From: Hyphomicrobiales bacterium
GTDB taxonomy: Bacteria; Pseudomonadota; Alphaproteobacteria; Rhizobiales; Rhizobiaceae
Direction of reading: 5' to 3'
NCBI GenBank assembly: GCA_900469445.1
Contig: UBXM01000041.1
Location: forward strand, 1 to 64,000
Length of the DNA stretch: 64,000 nt
Below are positions 33,208 through 41,461 of the stretch, piece after piece (position 1 is the first letter of the stretch; each line of letters opens with the position of its first letter). The translations under genes were made by a program, and so were the position numbers. Under the pieces are notes generated by a model. That model was not told the origin of the DNA and did no database searches. It saw only the letters and a program-made list of their open reading frames with translations.

Positions 33208-34221
33208 CTATCCCCCAAGCACGGACATATGCCGATCTATGGCAACTGCGTTCCCGACGCTGAAGCTGTGGCGGGCCGGTTTTTGCGCGACAGCCTCAAC
33301 GATCGCTGCTTCCAGCCTGTCGTCCGAAGACGTGCTACGCAAGATTGCTCGCAACGGCACAGATCCCTCATTGCCCATGCAGGTATAAAGTCGCCCGCAG
33401 CAATCCAGCCTTATCCGGTTGCAGGTGGAGCAAAAGTTGCAGCTCATCGGCATTATGAAGCCAAGTTTTCCGCCGGTCTCATCGATGCGAACATAACGTG
33501 CCGGGCCGCCCGTCGAGGCCGAGACAGGCGTCAAGGTCCAGCGACGGCCGAGATCCTTTTCGAGAGATGCAAGCGATAGAAAACTTCGGGAGCGGTCGTG
33601 GGCGACGAGGCCGAGCGGCATTTCCTCGATCAGCGTCAGATCCATGGCGCGGCCATGGGCAAAACGGATGAGATCGCCCACGTCCTGTTCGAACCGGCCG
33701 CGCATGGCGACGGCATTGATTTTCACCTTGAGGCCGGCTTGCAGGGCACGGTCGATGCCGGTCAGCACTTTTCGAAGGTCGCCGTGGCGGGTCAAGGTGC
33801 GGTAGTGGTCGGCATCAAGGCTGTCGAGCGAGACATTGATACGCCTGACGCCCGCGCCATATAGCGCATCCGCATAACGCGACAGCTGCGAACCGTTGGT
33901 AGTCACGGTCACTTCGTCCAGATCACCATTGCCGAGATGAACGGACAACATTTCGAACAAGCGCATGACGTTCTTACGGACCAGCGGCTCACCACCGGTA
34001 ATACGGATCTTGCGCACGCCGTGGCGGATGAAAAGCGCAGCCAGCCGATAAAACTCCTCCAGCCGCAGCACGTCGTTATGGCTCATGAAACGCATGATTT
34101 CCGCCATGCAATAACTGCACCTCAAATCACAGCGGTCGGTCACGGAGATCCTCAGATAGGATGCGGTCCGGCCATGACCGTCGGTTAGCGCAAGCATGTC
34201 TGGCGAAGCGGTGGCATTCAC
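33208..34221 (-). CDS. moaA: MoaA-type GTP 3',8-cyclase in the formate dehydrogenase operon
   Basis: 337 aa radical SAM enzyme. The SAM cluster is Cys31-x3-Cys35-x2-Cys38, and the C-terminal GTP-binding cluster lies in CNFCSTCNRIRLDCCGRLYTC-type spacing (positions around 262-282). It starts molybdopterin synthesis, needed for the molybdenum centre of FdhF encoded upstream in the same operon. The GTG start overlaps the hypA stop (GTGA); an ATG eight codons in is an alternative. Probably an extra copy beside a housekeeping moaA, raised together with the formate hydrogenlyase. Confidence 0.9.
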   Translation of the reverse strand: MNATASPDMLALTDGHGRTASYLRISVTDRCDLRCSYCMAEIMRFMSHNDVLRLEEFYRLAALFIRHGVRKIRITGGEPLVRKNVMRLFEMLSVHLGNGDLDEVTVTTNGSQLSRYADALYGAGVRRINVSLDSLDADHYRTLTRHGDLRKVLTGIDRALQAGLKVKINAVAMRGRFEQDVGDLIRFAHGRAMDLTLIEEMPLGLVAHDRSRSFLSLASLEKDLGRRWTLTPVSASTGGPARYVRIDETGGKLGFIMPMSCNFCSTCNRIRLDCCGRLYTCMGNEGSVPLRAILRSTSSDDRLEAAIVEAVAQKPARHSFSVGNAVAIDRHMSVLGG

Positions 34222-34598
34222 GAGCCGCTTATCCTCTCATCGGCACTCCTTCCGTGGCCGGCCACCTCCATCTCGACCAGTCGCATTTGCTGGCCGCCGG
34301 AGCAGTCAAGTCGCGAGCCGCCACAGGTCGGACAGGTCTCAAGACGGTCGGATACGGTGGTTTCGGTGTGGCAGTCGAGACATTTTGCCTTGCCGGGAGG
34401 GCGGTCGATTTCGAGCACCATACCTTCGAGGAAGGTTTCGCGGGTCGAGATCTCCAAAGCATACCGCAGGGCATCCGGCTCGAGACAGCTCAGCATGCCG
34501 ATTTCGAGCCGCAATCGCTTCACTGCCGTAAAGCCGAGCCGGAATTGCTCGTCTTCAAGCTGGGAGATGATGCGTTCACAAATGGTCATTTCATGCAC
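34218..34598 (-). CDS. hypA: Hydrogenase nickel-incorporation protein HypA
   Basis: 126 aa from a GTG start at 34598, chosen because HypA must begin Met-His-Glu: His2 and Glu3 bind nickel, and the frame reads (V/M)HEMTIC. AGGGA lies upstream. The zinc site is the two CxxC pairs CLDC and CPTCGG. With HypB it delivers nickel to the HyfG large subunit. The longer ATG frame (34637) would bury the nickel site and is rejected. Confidence 0.92.
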   Translation of the reverse strand: MHEMTICERIISQLEDEQFRLGFTAVKRLRLEIGMLSCLEPDALRYALEISTRETFLEGMVLEIDRPPGKAKCLDCHTETTVSDRLETCPTCGGSRLDCSGGQQMRLVEMEVAGHGRSADERISGS

Positions 34599-34690
34599 GG
34601 CAATATCCCTGCCTGTGATGTTTTCCGTTTCGACCACCGGGCATCGGTCTTCATCCGATGCCCGGTGTTGTTATCTGTCGTCTGCCGCAA

Positions 34691-36862
34691 TCAGGCATGG
34701 TCCAAGGTTTTGGCTTTCACGGGCGTTGCCGCCTTGGCCAACCGCTGCTTCAGGCCGCTATAGTCCTGCTGCACCTTGCCTTCAGCCCATTTCTGGTCGG
34801 CAATCGCCTCGACGCGCACGGCTGCGAATTTGTATTCCGGCGTTTTCGAGATCGGATCGACATGATGCACGGTCAGTTCGTTGCAGGCGCCGATCCACCA
34901 CTGATAGGTCATGTAGACGACCCCGAGATTGGTGCGGTCCGTCACCTTGGCGCGCGAGATGACCTTGCCGCGACGCGATATGACATAGACGAGTTCCTCG
35001 TCTCTGATCCCAAGCTTCCTGGCATCGGCCGGGTTCATCGTCACATAGCCGGGTTCGTCGGCAAGCGCGGTAAGAGCGGCACAATTGCCGGTCATCGAAC
35101 GGCAGGAATAATGCCCGACCTCACGCACCGTGCACAGGCCGAGCGGATATTCCTCGTCGACCTTTTCCAGCGGCGGACGCCATTCGGCGGCAAACAGCAA
35201 TCCCTTGCTGCTCTTCGTCTGGAACTTGTTGCCGGTATAAAGATAGGACGTGCCGGGATGATCCGTGTCCGTGCATGGCCACTGGATATAGCCAAGACCG
35301 GCCAGACGATCGTATGTCGCACCAGTATAGAGATCGCAAAGCGAAATCAGTTCGCTCCAGATTTCTTCCGTGCTGTTGTAATGCATCGGGTAACCCATGG
35401 CGGTTGCCAGCAGTCCGTAAATTTCCCAGTCGTGCTTGACGTCGCCCTTGGCGTTGACGGCCTTGTAGAAACGCTGGAAACCCCGGTCGGCGGACGAAAA
35501 CACGCCATCATGCTCGCCCCAGGATGTTGCCGGCAGAATCACGTCGGCATACATCGCCGTCTTGGTCATGAAAATGTCCTGGACGATGATGAAGTCGAGG
35601 GCCGCAAAACCCCGGCGCACCGTTTCCAGATCCGGCTCGGTCTGGGCGGGATCCTCGCCGAAGATATACATGGCCTTCAGCTTGCCTTCCTCGGCGGCAT
35701 GCGGCACGTCGGTGATCGACATGCCGATCTCTTCAGGCAGGCTCGGCACATTCCATGCCTTGGCGAATTTGTCGCGCGCCTTGGCATCCGTCACATATTC
35801 GTAGCCGGGGAAGACGTTCGGCAACGCGCCCATGTCGCAGGCGCCTTGAACGTTGTTCTGGCCGCGAACCGGTCCCACGCCGACATTCGGGCGGCCGAGA
35901 TTGCCGGTCAGAAGCGCAAGGCCCGAAAGGCCCTTTACAACGTCGACGGCCTGTCCCCATTGCGTCACACCCATGCCCCACAGGATGGTGGCCGATTTGG
36001 CGCCGGCATAGACCCGCATGGCCTTGCGGATTTCGGCTGCTTTCAGCCCGGTAATGTCCTCGACATATTCCGGCGTGTATTTCTCGACGGTCTTTTTGTA
36101 GTCCTCGAAGCCTTCCGTGTAATTCGCGACAAAATCGCGGTCATAGAGACCTTCGGTGATCAGAACGTTGGCGAAGGCATTGACCAGCGCCATGTTGGAG
36201 CCGTTCTTCATCCCCAGCCACATGTCGGAAATGCGCGCAGTCTCGATGTAGCGCGGATCGCAGGTAATGATCTTGGCGCCCTTCTCCTTGGCTTTCAGAA
36301 TGCGGCGCGCAACGATCGGGTGGCTGTCGGCGGCATTATAGCCGAAACAGAGGATGCATTCGGTATCCTCGATCTCGCAGATCGAGTTGCTCATCGCACC
36401 ATTGCCGAGCGTCACCATCAGGCCGGAAACCGACGGCCCGTGGCAGACACGGGCGCAGCAGTCGATATTGTTGGTGCCGATGACGGCGCGGGCAAACTTC
36501 TGGGCGATGTAGTTGGATTCGTTGCCGGTACCGCGTGACGAGCCGGTGAGCATGATTGCATCGGGCCCGTGTTTTTCCTTGATCTCGCCAAGCCGTCTGG
36601 CGGTGAACGCGATAGCCTCGTCCCATGAAACGGGCTCGAATTCCGCGTCACGGCTTCTGCGCAACATGGGCTGTTTCAGGCGTGGGGACAGGATTTTCGT
36701 ATCGTTGATGAAATCCCAGCCGTAATACCCCTTCAGGCAAAGTTCGCCCTGATTGGTGACGCCATCGAGCGGTTCGGCGCCGACAACCTTGTCGTTTTCA
36801 ACGATGAGGTTGAGCTTGCATCCGGAGCCGCAATACGGACAGACAGAAATGTGTTTTTCCAT
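34691..36862 (-). CDS. fdhF: Formate dehydrogenase H, cysteine form
   Basis: 723 aa molybdopterin (bis-MGD) oxidoreductase close to E. coli FdhF. The N-terminal 4Fe-4S cluster site is CPYCGSGC...C (Cys8, 11, 15, 42). The active site reads DCCARVCHGPSV with Cys140 where E. coli has selenocysteine, followed by His141; the next segment ADSHPIVARR also matches. It oxidises formate to CO2 and passes electrons to the hydrogenase through ferredoxin-like subunits. No UGA readthrough is needed here. It is cytoplasmic, without a Tat signal. Operon order hydN-fdhF-hypA-moaA. Confidence 0.96.
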   Translation of the reverse strand: MEKHISVCPYCGSGCKLNLIVENDKVVGAEPLDGVTNQGELCLKGYYGWDFINDTKILSPRLKQPMLRRSRDAEFEPVSWDEAIAFTARRLGEIKEKHGPDAIMLTGSSRGTGNESNYIAQKFARAVIGTNNIDCCARVCHGPSVSGLMVTLGNGAMSNSICEIEDTECILCFGYNAADSHPIVARRILKAKEKGAKIITCDPRYIETARISDMWLGMKNGSNMALVNAFANVLITEGLYDRDFVANYTEGFEDYKKTVEKYTPEYVEDITGLKAAEIRKAMRVYAGAKSATILWGMGVTQWGQAVDVVKGLSGLALLTGNLGRPNVGVGPVRGQNNVQGACDMGALPNVFPGYEYVTDAKARDKFAKAWNVPSLPEEIGMSITDVPHAAEEGKLKAMYIFGEDPAQTEPDLETVRRGFAALDFIIVQDIFMTKTAMYADVILPATSWGEHDGVFSSADRGFQRFYKAVNAKGDVKHDWEIYGLLATAMGYPMHYNSTEEIWSELISLCDLYTGATYDRLAGLGYIQWPCTDTDHPGTSYLYTGNKFQTKSSKGLLFAAEWRPPLEKVDEEYPLGLCTVREVGHYSCRSMTGNCAALTALADEPGYVTMNPADARKLGIRDEELVYVISRRGKVISRAKVTDRTNLGVVYMTYQWWIGACNELTVHHVDPISKTPEYKFAAVRVEAIADQKWAEGKVQQDYSGLKQRLAKAATPVKAKTLDHA

Positions 36863-36904
36863 GATCTTGCCTCTTGAATATCTCGTGATCGTATCTCGAT
36901 CGGA

Positions 36905-37453
36905 TCAGGCTGCCGTTTCGGTCAGCGCGCTGCTCAGAGCGGTGCGCAAGCGGCGCTGGTTCTGCAGTTCCGCCATCCGGGCCTCATCCATCACGTGCAA
37001 TGCTGCGGTCGGACAGACCTGAACGCAGGCAGGCCCCTGTTCGCGATTGATGCAGAGGTCGCATTTGTGCGCTTCCGCCCTGACGCCGTCTGCAAGCTGT
37101 GTCCCCGAGACGGTGCGATGGACGGGATGTGTCAACACCTCCATCACACCGAAAGGACAGGCGATCACGCAGGTCTTGCAGCCAAGACATTGGGATTGAT
37201 CAACCTGAACCGTACCGGAATTGAAGAAGATCGCGCCGCTGGGACAGGAGTTGAGGCAGGGCGCATCCTCGCAGTGGTGGCAGGTGACAGGTGTCGAGAC
37301 TGCGCTCGTGAGCATCAGCTTCAGCCGTGGTGCAAAATTGGCCGGTGAGAGTGCGCTAACACTGTTTGCAGGTTCATGCGCGATTGCGCACGCCACCTCG
37401 CATGTGTGGCAGCCGATACATTTGCTGGGTTCGCTGACGATAAACCGATTCAT
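36905..37453 (-). CDS. hydN: HydN-type 4Fe-4S electron transfer protein
   Basis: 182 aa with four 4Fe-4S motifs: CIGCHTCEVAC, CHHCEDAPCLNSCP, CLGCKTCVIACP and CDLCINREQGPACVQVCP. Such proteins link FdhF to hydrogenase 3/4 or help its maturation. Directly upstream of fdhF, with GGAGACACCAGA before the ATG. Paralogous to the HyfA-type protein divergent from it. Confidence 0.92.
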   Translation of the reverse strand: MNRFIVSEPSKCIGCHTCEVACAIAHEPANSVSALSPANFAPRLKLMLTSAVSTPVTCHHCEDAPCLNSCPSGAIFFNSGTVQVDQSQCLGCKTCVIACPFGVMEVLTHPVHRTVSGTQLADGVRAEAHKCDLCINREQGPACVQVCPTAALHVMDEARMAELQNQRRLRTALSSALTETAA

Positions 37454-37642
37454 TCTGGTGTCTCCAATAGAAGCGACATTCGCAGGTGAAAGCCGGTTCG
37501 GCGGGCCGGTCGCCGCTCGCTTGCCGGCTTCAATGTCCTGCCAGCTCTGGACTCATCAAAAGTACTTATTGCTCGATAATTTGAGTATATCAAAGCGCCT
37601 CGGCAGTTGAATATTTTATATTCTCGTAAAAAAATTATCGGC

Positions 37643-37656
37643 GTGATCTAGATCAA
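37643..37656. promoter_or_regulatory. FNR/FixK-type anaerobox
   Basis: GTGAT-CTAG-ATCAA differs from TTGAT-N4-ATCAA at one base. It lies almost midway between the divergent hydN and hyfA starts, suitable for oxygen-dependent control of both units. Confidence 0.7.
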
Positions 37657-37716
37657 TGAGTCACATCTGTATTTCGCGTCAATTCGGCGCCGAAATAACA
37701 GTATTGATTGCGATGT

Positions 37717-37733
37717 ATTGCAATTATATTTGC
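37717..37733 (+). repeat. 17-bp motif shared with the ugpB leader (copy 2)
   Basis: Identical to 27317-27333 (ATTGCAATTATATTTGC). Here it lies 123 bases before the hyfA start. Confidence 0.6.
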
Positions 37734-37776
37734 TTAAATGGCGATTTTTATTGGTTGATAAGGAATATTTATCGAA

Positions 37777-37801
37777 GCAACGTCACTCAGCGTGACGTTG
37801 C
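37777..37801. promoter_or_regulatory. Perfect 10-bp dyad in the hyfA leader
   Basis: GCAACGTCAC and GTGACGTTGC are separated by five bases, 55 bases before the hyfA GTG. It could be a regulator operator (for example for the LysR protein at 50390) or a leader hairpin; no T-tract follows. Confidence 0.6.
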
Positions 37802-37855
37802 ATGTCGAAGCGACTGGGCCTTCCGGCCTGCTCGCATCATTGTGGAGAAACGGAC

Positions 37856-38476
37856 GTGAACCGTTTTGTCATTGCCGATCCCGGACGCTGTATCGGATGC
37901 AATACCTGCATGGCGGCATGCTCGTCGGTCCATCGTAGCGCAGGCTTGCAGGCCCTTCCGCGGCTGACCGTCACACGCACATTCGACGTCACCGCGCCAA
38001 TGCTCTGTCGCCATTGCGAGGATGCGCCGTGCGCGCGAGTGTGCCCGGTCGATGCCATCCGGCTGACGGGGGACCGCGTCGAACTCAACGAACAGGCGTG
38101 CATCGGCTGCAAGATGTGTGCGGTTGCCTGTCCGTTCGGTGCAATCACGCCGTCCGGCACGCCGCTGGCCGGTGTGGCGAGCAGCCATGTCGGACAGCGT
38201 TCGCCGTTGTCGACTATCGATCCGTTGCTTGCCTGGACGGCAGGCGTCAAGGCCGTTGCGGTGAAATGCGATCTTTGCGGATTTCAGTCATCGGGACCTG
38301 AATGCGTGCAGGTCTGTCCGACCGACGCCTTGCAGATAATGAACGACGTGTCGCTCGACGATTCGATCACAGCCAAGCGCCTCGCAAGTGCGCAGGTCGC
38401 CGCCACGCTGAACGTTACCGGTTTTGAGATGGTGCAGGAAAGCCCACAAGGGCGGTCGACTGGGGAGGGCGGCTGA
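37856..38476 (+). CDS. hyfA: Hydrogenase-4 ferredoxin subunit HyfA
   Basis: 206 aa, matching HyfA/HycB length, with four 4Fe-4S motifs (CIGCNTCMAAC, CRHCEDAPCARVCP, CIGCKMCAVACP, CDLCGFQSSGPECVQVCP). It carries electrons from FdhF to the HyfI-containing peripheral arm. The GTG start at 37856 follows GGAGAAACGGAC and gives the usual (M)NRFVIADP beginning; the upstream frame from 37802 runs through the dyad and is not used. It opens the hyf operon. Confidence 0.92.
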   Translation: MNRFVIADPGRCIGCNTCMAACSSVHRSAGLQALPRLTVTRTFDVTAPMLCRHCEDAPCARVCPVDAIRLTGDRVELNEQACIGCKMCAVACPFGAITPSGTPLAGVASSHVGQRSPLSTIDPLLAWTAGVKAVAVKCDLCGFQSSGPECVQVCPTDALQIMNDVSLDDSITAKRLASAQVAATLNVTGFEMVQESPQGRSTGEGG

Positions 38477-38477
38477 C

Positions 38478-40493
38478 ATGACATCGTTCCAGCTTCTGGC
38501 CATCTCGCTTACGTTTTCAGTTCTGGCCACCTTCGGCAGCCTTCTGTCGGCACGTAACGAAAGGCTTGCAATCGCCATGTCCGGTGGCGGCGGTTTGCTG
38601 GCGGCCGTTTTCGGCTGTCTGGCCGGGTTTTCAGTGCTATTGGGCGCACCTGCAGTGGTGGATATCACCGGCCCGTTTGCCTTTGCCCACTTTGTCCTGC
38701 GGCTCGATGCCCTGTCGGGCCTGATGGTGCTGGTCATTTCCGCCCTGGCGGCGGTATCCTCGATCTACTCCTTTGCCTATGTGCGTGAATACGAAGGTCG
38801 CGGCATCGGAGCGATGGGGTTCTTCTTCAATCTCTTCATCGCCTCCATGGTGCTGGTCGTTGTTGCCGATAATGCCTTCTGGTTCCTGGTCTTTTTCGAG
38901 ATGATGTCGCTCGCCTCCTATTTCCTGGTCATTTTCGATCAGGACGAGGAGGCTGTTTCTGCCGGCTTCATCTATTTTCTCGTGGCACATGCCGGCTCGG
39001 TGGCCATCATGATCGGCTTCTTCCTGATGGCGAATGCCGCGGGCAGCCTGGATTTTTCCGACTTCCGCGCCAATCGTCCGGGCGAACTCGCCGGTTCCAT
39101 CGCCTTCGTCCTGGCGCTGATCGGATTCGGCGCCAAGGCGGGCATGATCCCCCTGCATGTCTGGTTGCCGCGCGCTCACCCGGCGGCCCCCTCGCATGCC
39201 TCGGCGCTGATGTCGGGCGTGATGATCAAGATCGGCATCTTCGGCATATTGAAGGTCGGCGTCGATCTTTTAGGCGGCGGTGTTTTGTGGTGGGGAATCA
39301 CGGTGCTTGTGCTGGGCGCCATCTCGTCGGTGCTCGGTGTCATCTATGCGCTTGCCGAACACGATATCAAAAGGCTGCTGGCCTATCACTCGGTCGAAAA
39401 CATCGGCATCATCATGATGGGTGTCGGCACCGGCATGATCGGCCTGGCTGCCGATCAACCGCTGGTCGCCGTGCTCGGCTTGCTGGCCGGGCTCTATCAC
39501 CTCGTCAATCACGCGGTTTTCAAGGGGCTGCTGTTTCTCGGTGCCGGCGCTGTGATCTATCGGCTGCACACCAAGGATATGGACAAAATGGGCGGGCTTG
39601 CCCGCACCATGCCCTGGACCTCGGCATGTTTCCTCATCGGCGCGCTGGCGATCTCGGCCATTCCGCCGCTCAACGGCTTCGTGTCGGAATGGTTTACCTA
39701 TCAGGCACTGTTTGCCGCCGCACTTGAAGGCACCTTCCTCGTCCGCTTTTCAACGCCGATTGCCGCAACGGCGCTCGCGCTGACCGGTGCGCTGGCGGTC
39801 ATGTGCTTCGTCAAGGCCTATGGTGAAATGTTCTCCGGCATGCCGCGCAGCAAAAAGGCGGAGGACAGCGTCGAGGCGCCCTTGCCAATGGTGGCCGGCA
39901 TGCTGCTTCTCGCTGCCGCCTGTATCGCTCTGGGGCTCGGTGCGCCGGTCATTGTTCCTGCCATGTCGAATGTGGCGACATCGGTGCTCGGCATGGCGCC
40001 GGTCGAGGTTGCAGACGGTATGATCGTCATGCCGGGCGGCACAAACAAGGCTGTTCTATCGACACCGCTTCTGGCTGTACTTCTGATCGGTCTCGTCAGC
40101 CTGCCGGTGATGATCAGCGCCTTGTTTGCCAAAGGCCGCGCCGGTCACAGACGGGCGGCGGATCCCTGGGCCTGCGGTTATCTGCCTGATGCCGAGATGA
40201 CGGTGACGGCACACAGTTTTGCCCAGCCGATCCGCATGTTCTTTGCCCCGCTCTACACAACAAGCCGCAATGTCGGGAAAAGTGCTCAAAAACTGGGCGG
40301 AGGGATCGATGCCTGTGTTTCGGCAGCGCGCCGCATCGAGCCGATGTTCGACCGTCTGCTGGTGACGCCGGCGATCGGTCTTGTCGATAGCGCTGGACGC
40401 CGCATGCAGATGCTTCAGGGCGGGGGGCTATCTACCTATTGCCTCTATATTGTCGCGGCGCTCGCGGCACTCCTTCTCATCACGCTTCGCTAG
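38478..40493 (+). CDS. hyfB: Hydrogenase-4 membrane subunit HyfB
   Basis: 671 aa, close to the 672 aa of E. coli HyfB. A NuoL/MrpA-type antiporter-like subunit with about 14-16 membrane segments; conserved charged positions are visible in WLPRAHPAAPSHASALMSG and HDIKRLLAYHSVENIG. Expected to take part in ion translocation by the formate hydrogenlyase-2 complex. Starts one base after the hyfA stop; the ATG at 38478 has GGAGGGCGGC upstream. Confidence 0.94.
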   Translation: MTSFQLLAISLTFSVLATFGSLLSARNERLAIAMSGGGGLLAAVFGCLAGFSVLLGAPAVVDITGPFAFAHFVLRLDALSGLMVLVISALAAVSSIYSFAYVREYEGRGIGAMGFFFNLFIASMVLVVVADNAFWFLVFFEMMSLASYFLVIFDQDEEAVSAGFIYFLVAHAGSVAIMIGFFLMANAAGSLDFSDFRANRPGELAGSIAFVLALIGFGAKAGMIPLHVWLPRAHPAAPSHASALMSGVMIKIGIFGILKVGVDLLGGGVLWWGITVLVLGAISSVLGVIYALAEHDIKRLLAYHSVENIGIIMMGVGTGMIGLAADQPLVAVLGLLAGLYHLVNHAVFKGLLFLGAGAVIYRLHTKDMDKMGGLARTMPWTSACFLIGALAISAIPPLNGFVSEWFTYQALFAAALEGTFLVRFSTPIAATALALTGALAVMCFVKAYGEMFSGMPRSKKAEDSVEAPLPMVAGMLLLAAACIALGLGAPVIVPAMSNVATSVLGMAPVEVADGMIVMPGGTNKAVLSTPLLAVLLIGLVSLPVMISALFAKGRAGHRRAADPWACGYLPDAEMTVTAHSFAQPIRMFFAPLYTTSRNVGKSAQKLGGGIDACVSAARRIEPMFDRLLVTPAIGLVDSAGRRMQMLQGGGLSTYCLYIVAALAALLLITLR

Positions 40494-40507
40494 GGAGAGA
40501 AACGGAC

Positions 40508-41446
40508 GTGCCCACACTCAGCCAATTTCTCATCGCACTCCTGCAAGCCCTTGTTCTGCTTGCTGTTGCTCCGCTGTTCACCGGCTTTCTGCGCGCAATG
40601 CGCGCCAGAATGCACACACGTTGCGGACCAAGCGTGCTGCAGGATTACCGCGACATCGTCAAACTGCTGAAACGGCAGGACATGCAGCCGCCGGCAGCCG
40701 GTTTCGCCTTCCGTTTCATGCCCATCGTGATGGTCGCCACATTGCTGACCATCACCATGGCCCTGCCGGTTGTTACCCGCGCAACTCCGATTGCAGGGCT
40801 CGGCGACATGATCACCGTGATCTACCTCTTTGCCGTCGTCCGCTTCTTCTTCTCGCTTTCCGGCCTTGATTCCGGTTCGTCTTTCGCTGGCATCGGTGCC
40901 AGCCGTGAACTCACCCTCGGCGTGCTGGTCGAACCGACGCTTGTCCTGTCAATTCTGGTTGCTGCATTGCTCGCCGGTACGACGGATATTGGCGGCATTG
41001 GCGCGGCGATATCGAGCGGACATGTCAGCTCTCTCGGAGCCGTATTCCTGGCCGGTGTTGCCTTCGCCTTTGCCTGTTATTTCGAACTCGGCAAACTGCC
41101 TTACGATATGGCCGAGGCCGAACAGGAGCTGCAGGAAGGACCGTTGACGGAATATTCCGGCCCGTCACTGGCGCTGCTCAAGATCGCCATGGGCCTGAAA
41201 CAGCTTCTCATCCTCGCCTTCCTGTTCGCGGTCTTCCTGCCGTTCGGCAGCGCGACGGACATGGGGATCCTCTCCGTCGTCATCGGACTTGTCGTTTTCA
41301 TCATCAAGATCGCCGTGGTCGCACTCATTCTGGGCGTGGTCGAAAACAGCGTCGCGCGGGCCCGTTTCCGGCTGACGCCGCGACACAGCTGGTCCGGCCT
41401 CGGCATCGCTTCGCTCGGCTTCGTTTTTTATCTCGTGGGCCTGTGA
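40508..41446 (+). CDS. hyfC: Hydrogenase-4 membrane subunit HyfC
   Basis: 312 aa NuoH/HycD-type membrane subunit with about eight helices and the loop ELGKLPYDMAEAEQELQEG that contacts the hydrogenase arm. GTG start at 40508 with GGAGAGAAACGGAC upstream; the longer ATG frame overlaps hyfB. Anchors the peripheral arm and forms part of the proton path. Confidence 0.93.
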   Translation: MPTLSQFLIALLQALVLLAVAPLFTGFLRAMRARMHTRCGPSVLQDYRDIVKLLKRQDMQPPAAGFAFRFMPIVMVATLLTITMALPVVTRATPIAGLGDMITVIYLFAVVRFFFSLSGLDSGSSFAGIGASRELTLGVLVEPTLVLSILVAALLAGTTDIGGIGAAISSGHVSSLGAVFLAGVAFAFACYFELGKLPYDMAEAEQELQEGPLTEYSGPSLALLKIAMGLKQLLILAFLFAVFLPFGSATDMGILSVVIGLVVFIIKIAVVALILGVVENSVARARFRLTPRHSWSGLGIASLGFVFYLVGL

Positions 41447-41461
41447 GCAGGGAATAATGTC

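Larger units (their letters stand above)
37454..37855. promoter_or_regulatory. Divergent promoter region of the formate hydrogenlyase halves
   Basis: About 400 AT-rich bases between hydN (minus) and hyfA (plus). It holds a near-consensus FNR box, a motif shared with the ugpB leader and a perfect dyad, each listed separately. No gene is seen. Confidence 0.7.

Noticed and set aside
34658..36538. 626-aa open frame on the plus strand
   Set aside because: Antisense to fdhF and composed of shadow-type sequence.
37454..37855. Sigma-54 promoter for the formate hydrogenlyase operons
   Set aside because: I could not find a GG-N10-GC pair with acceptable flanks in either direction.
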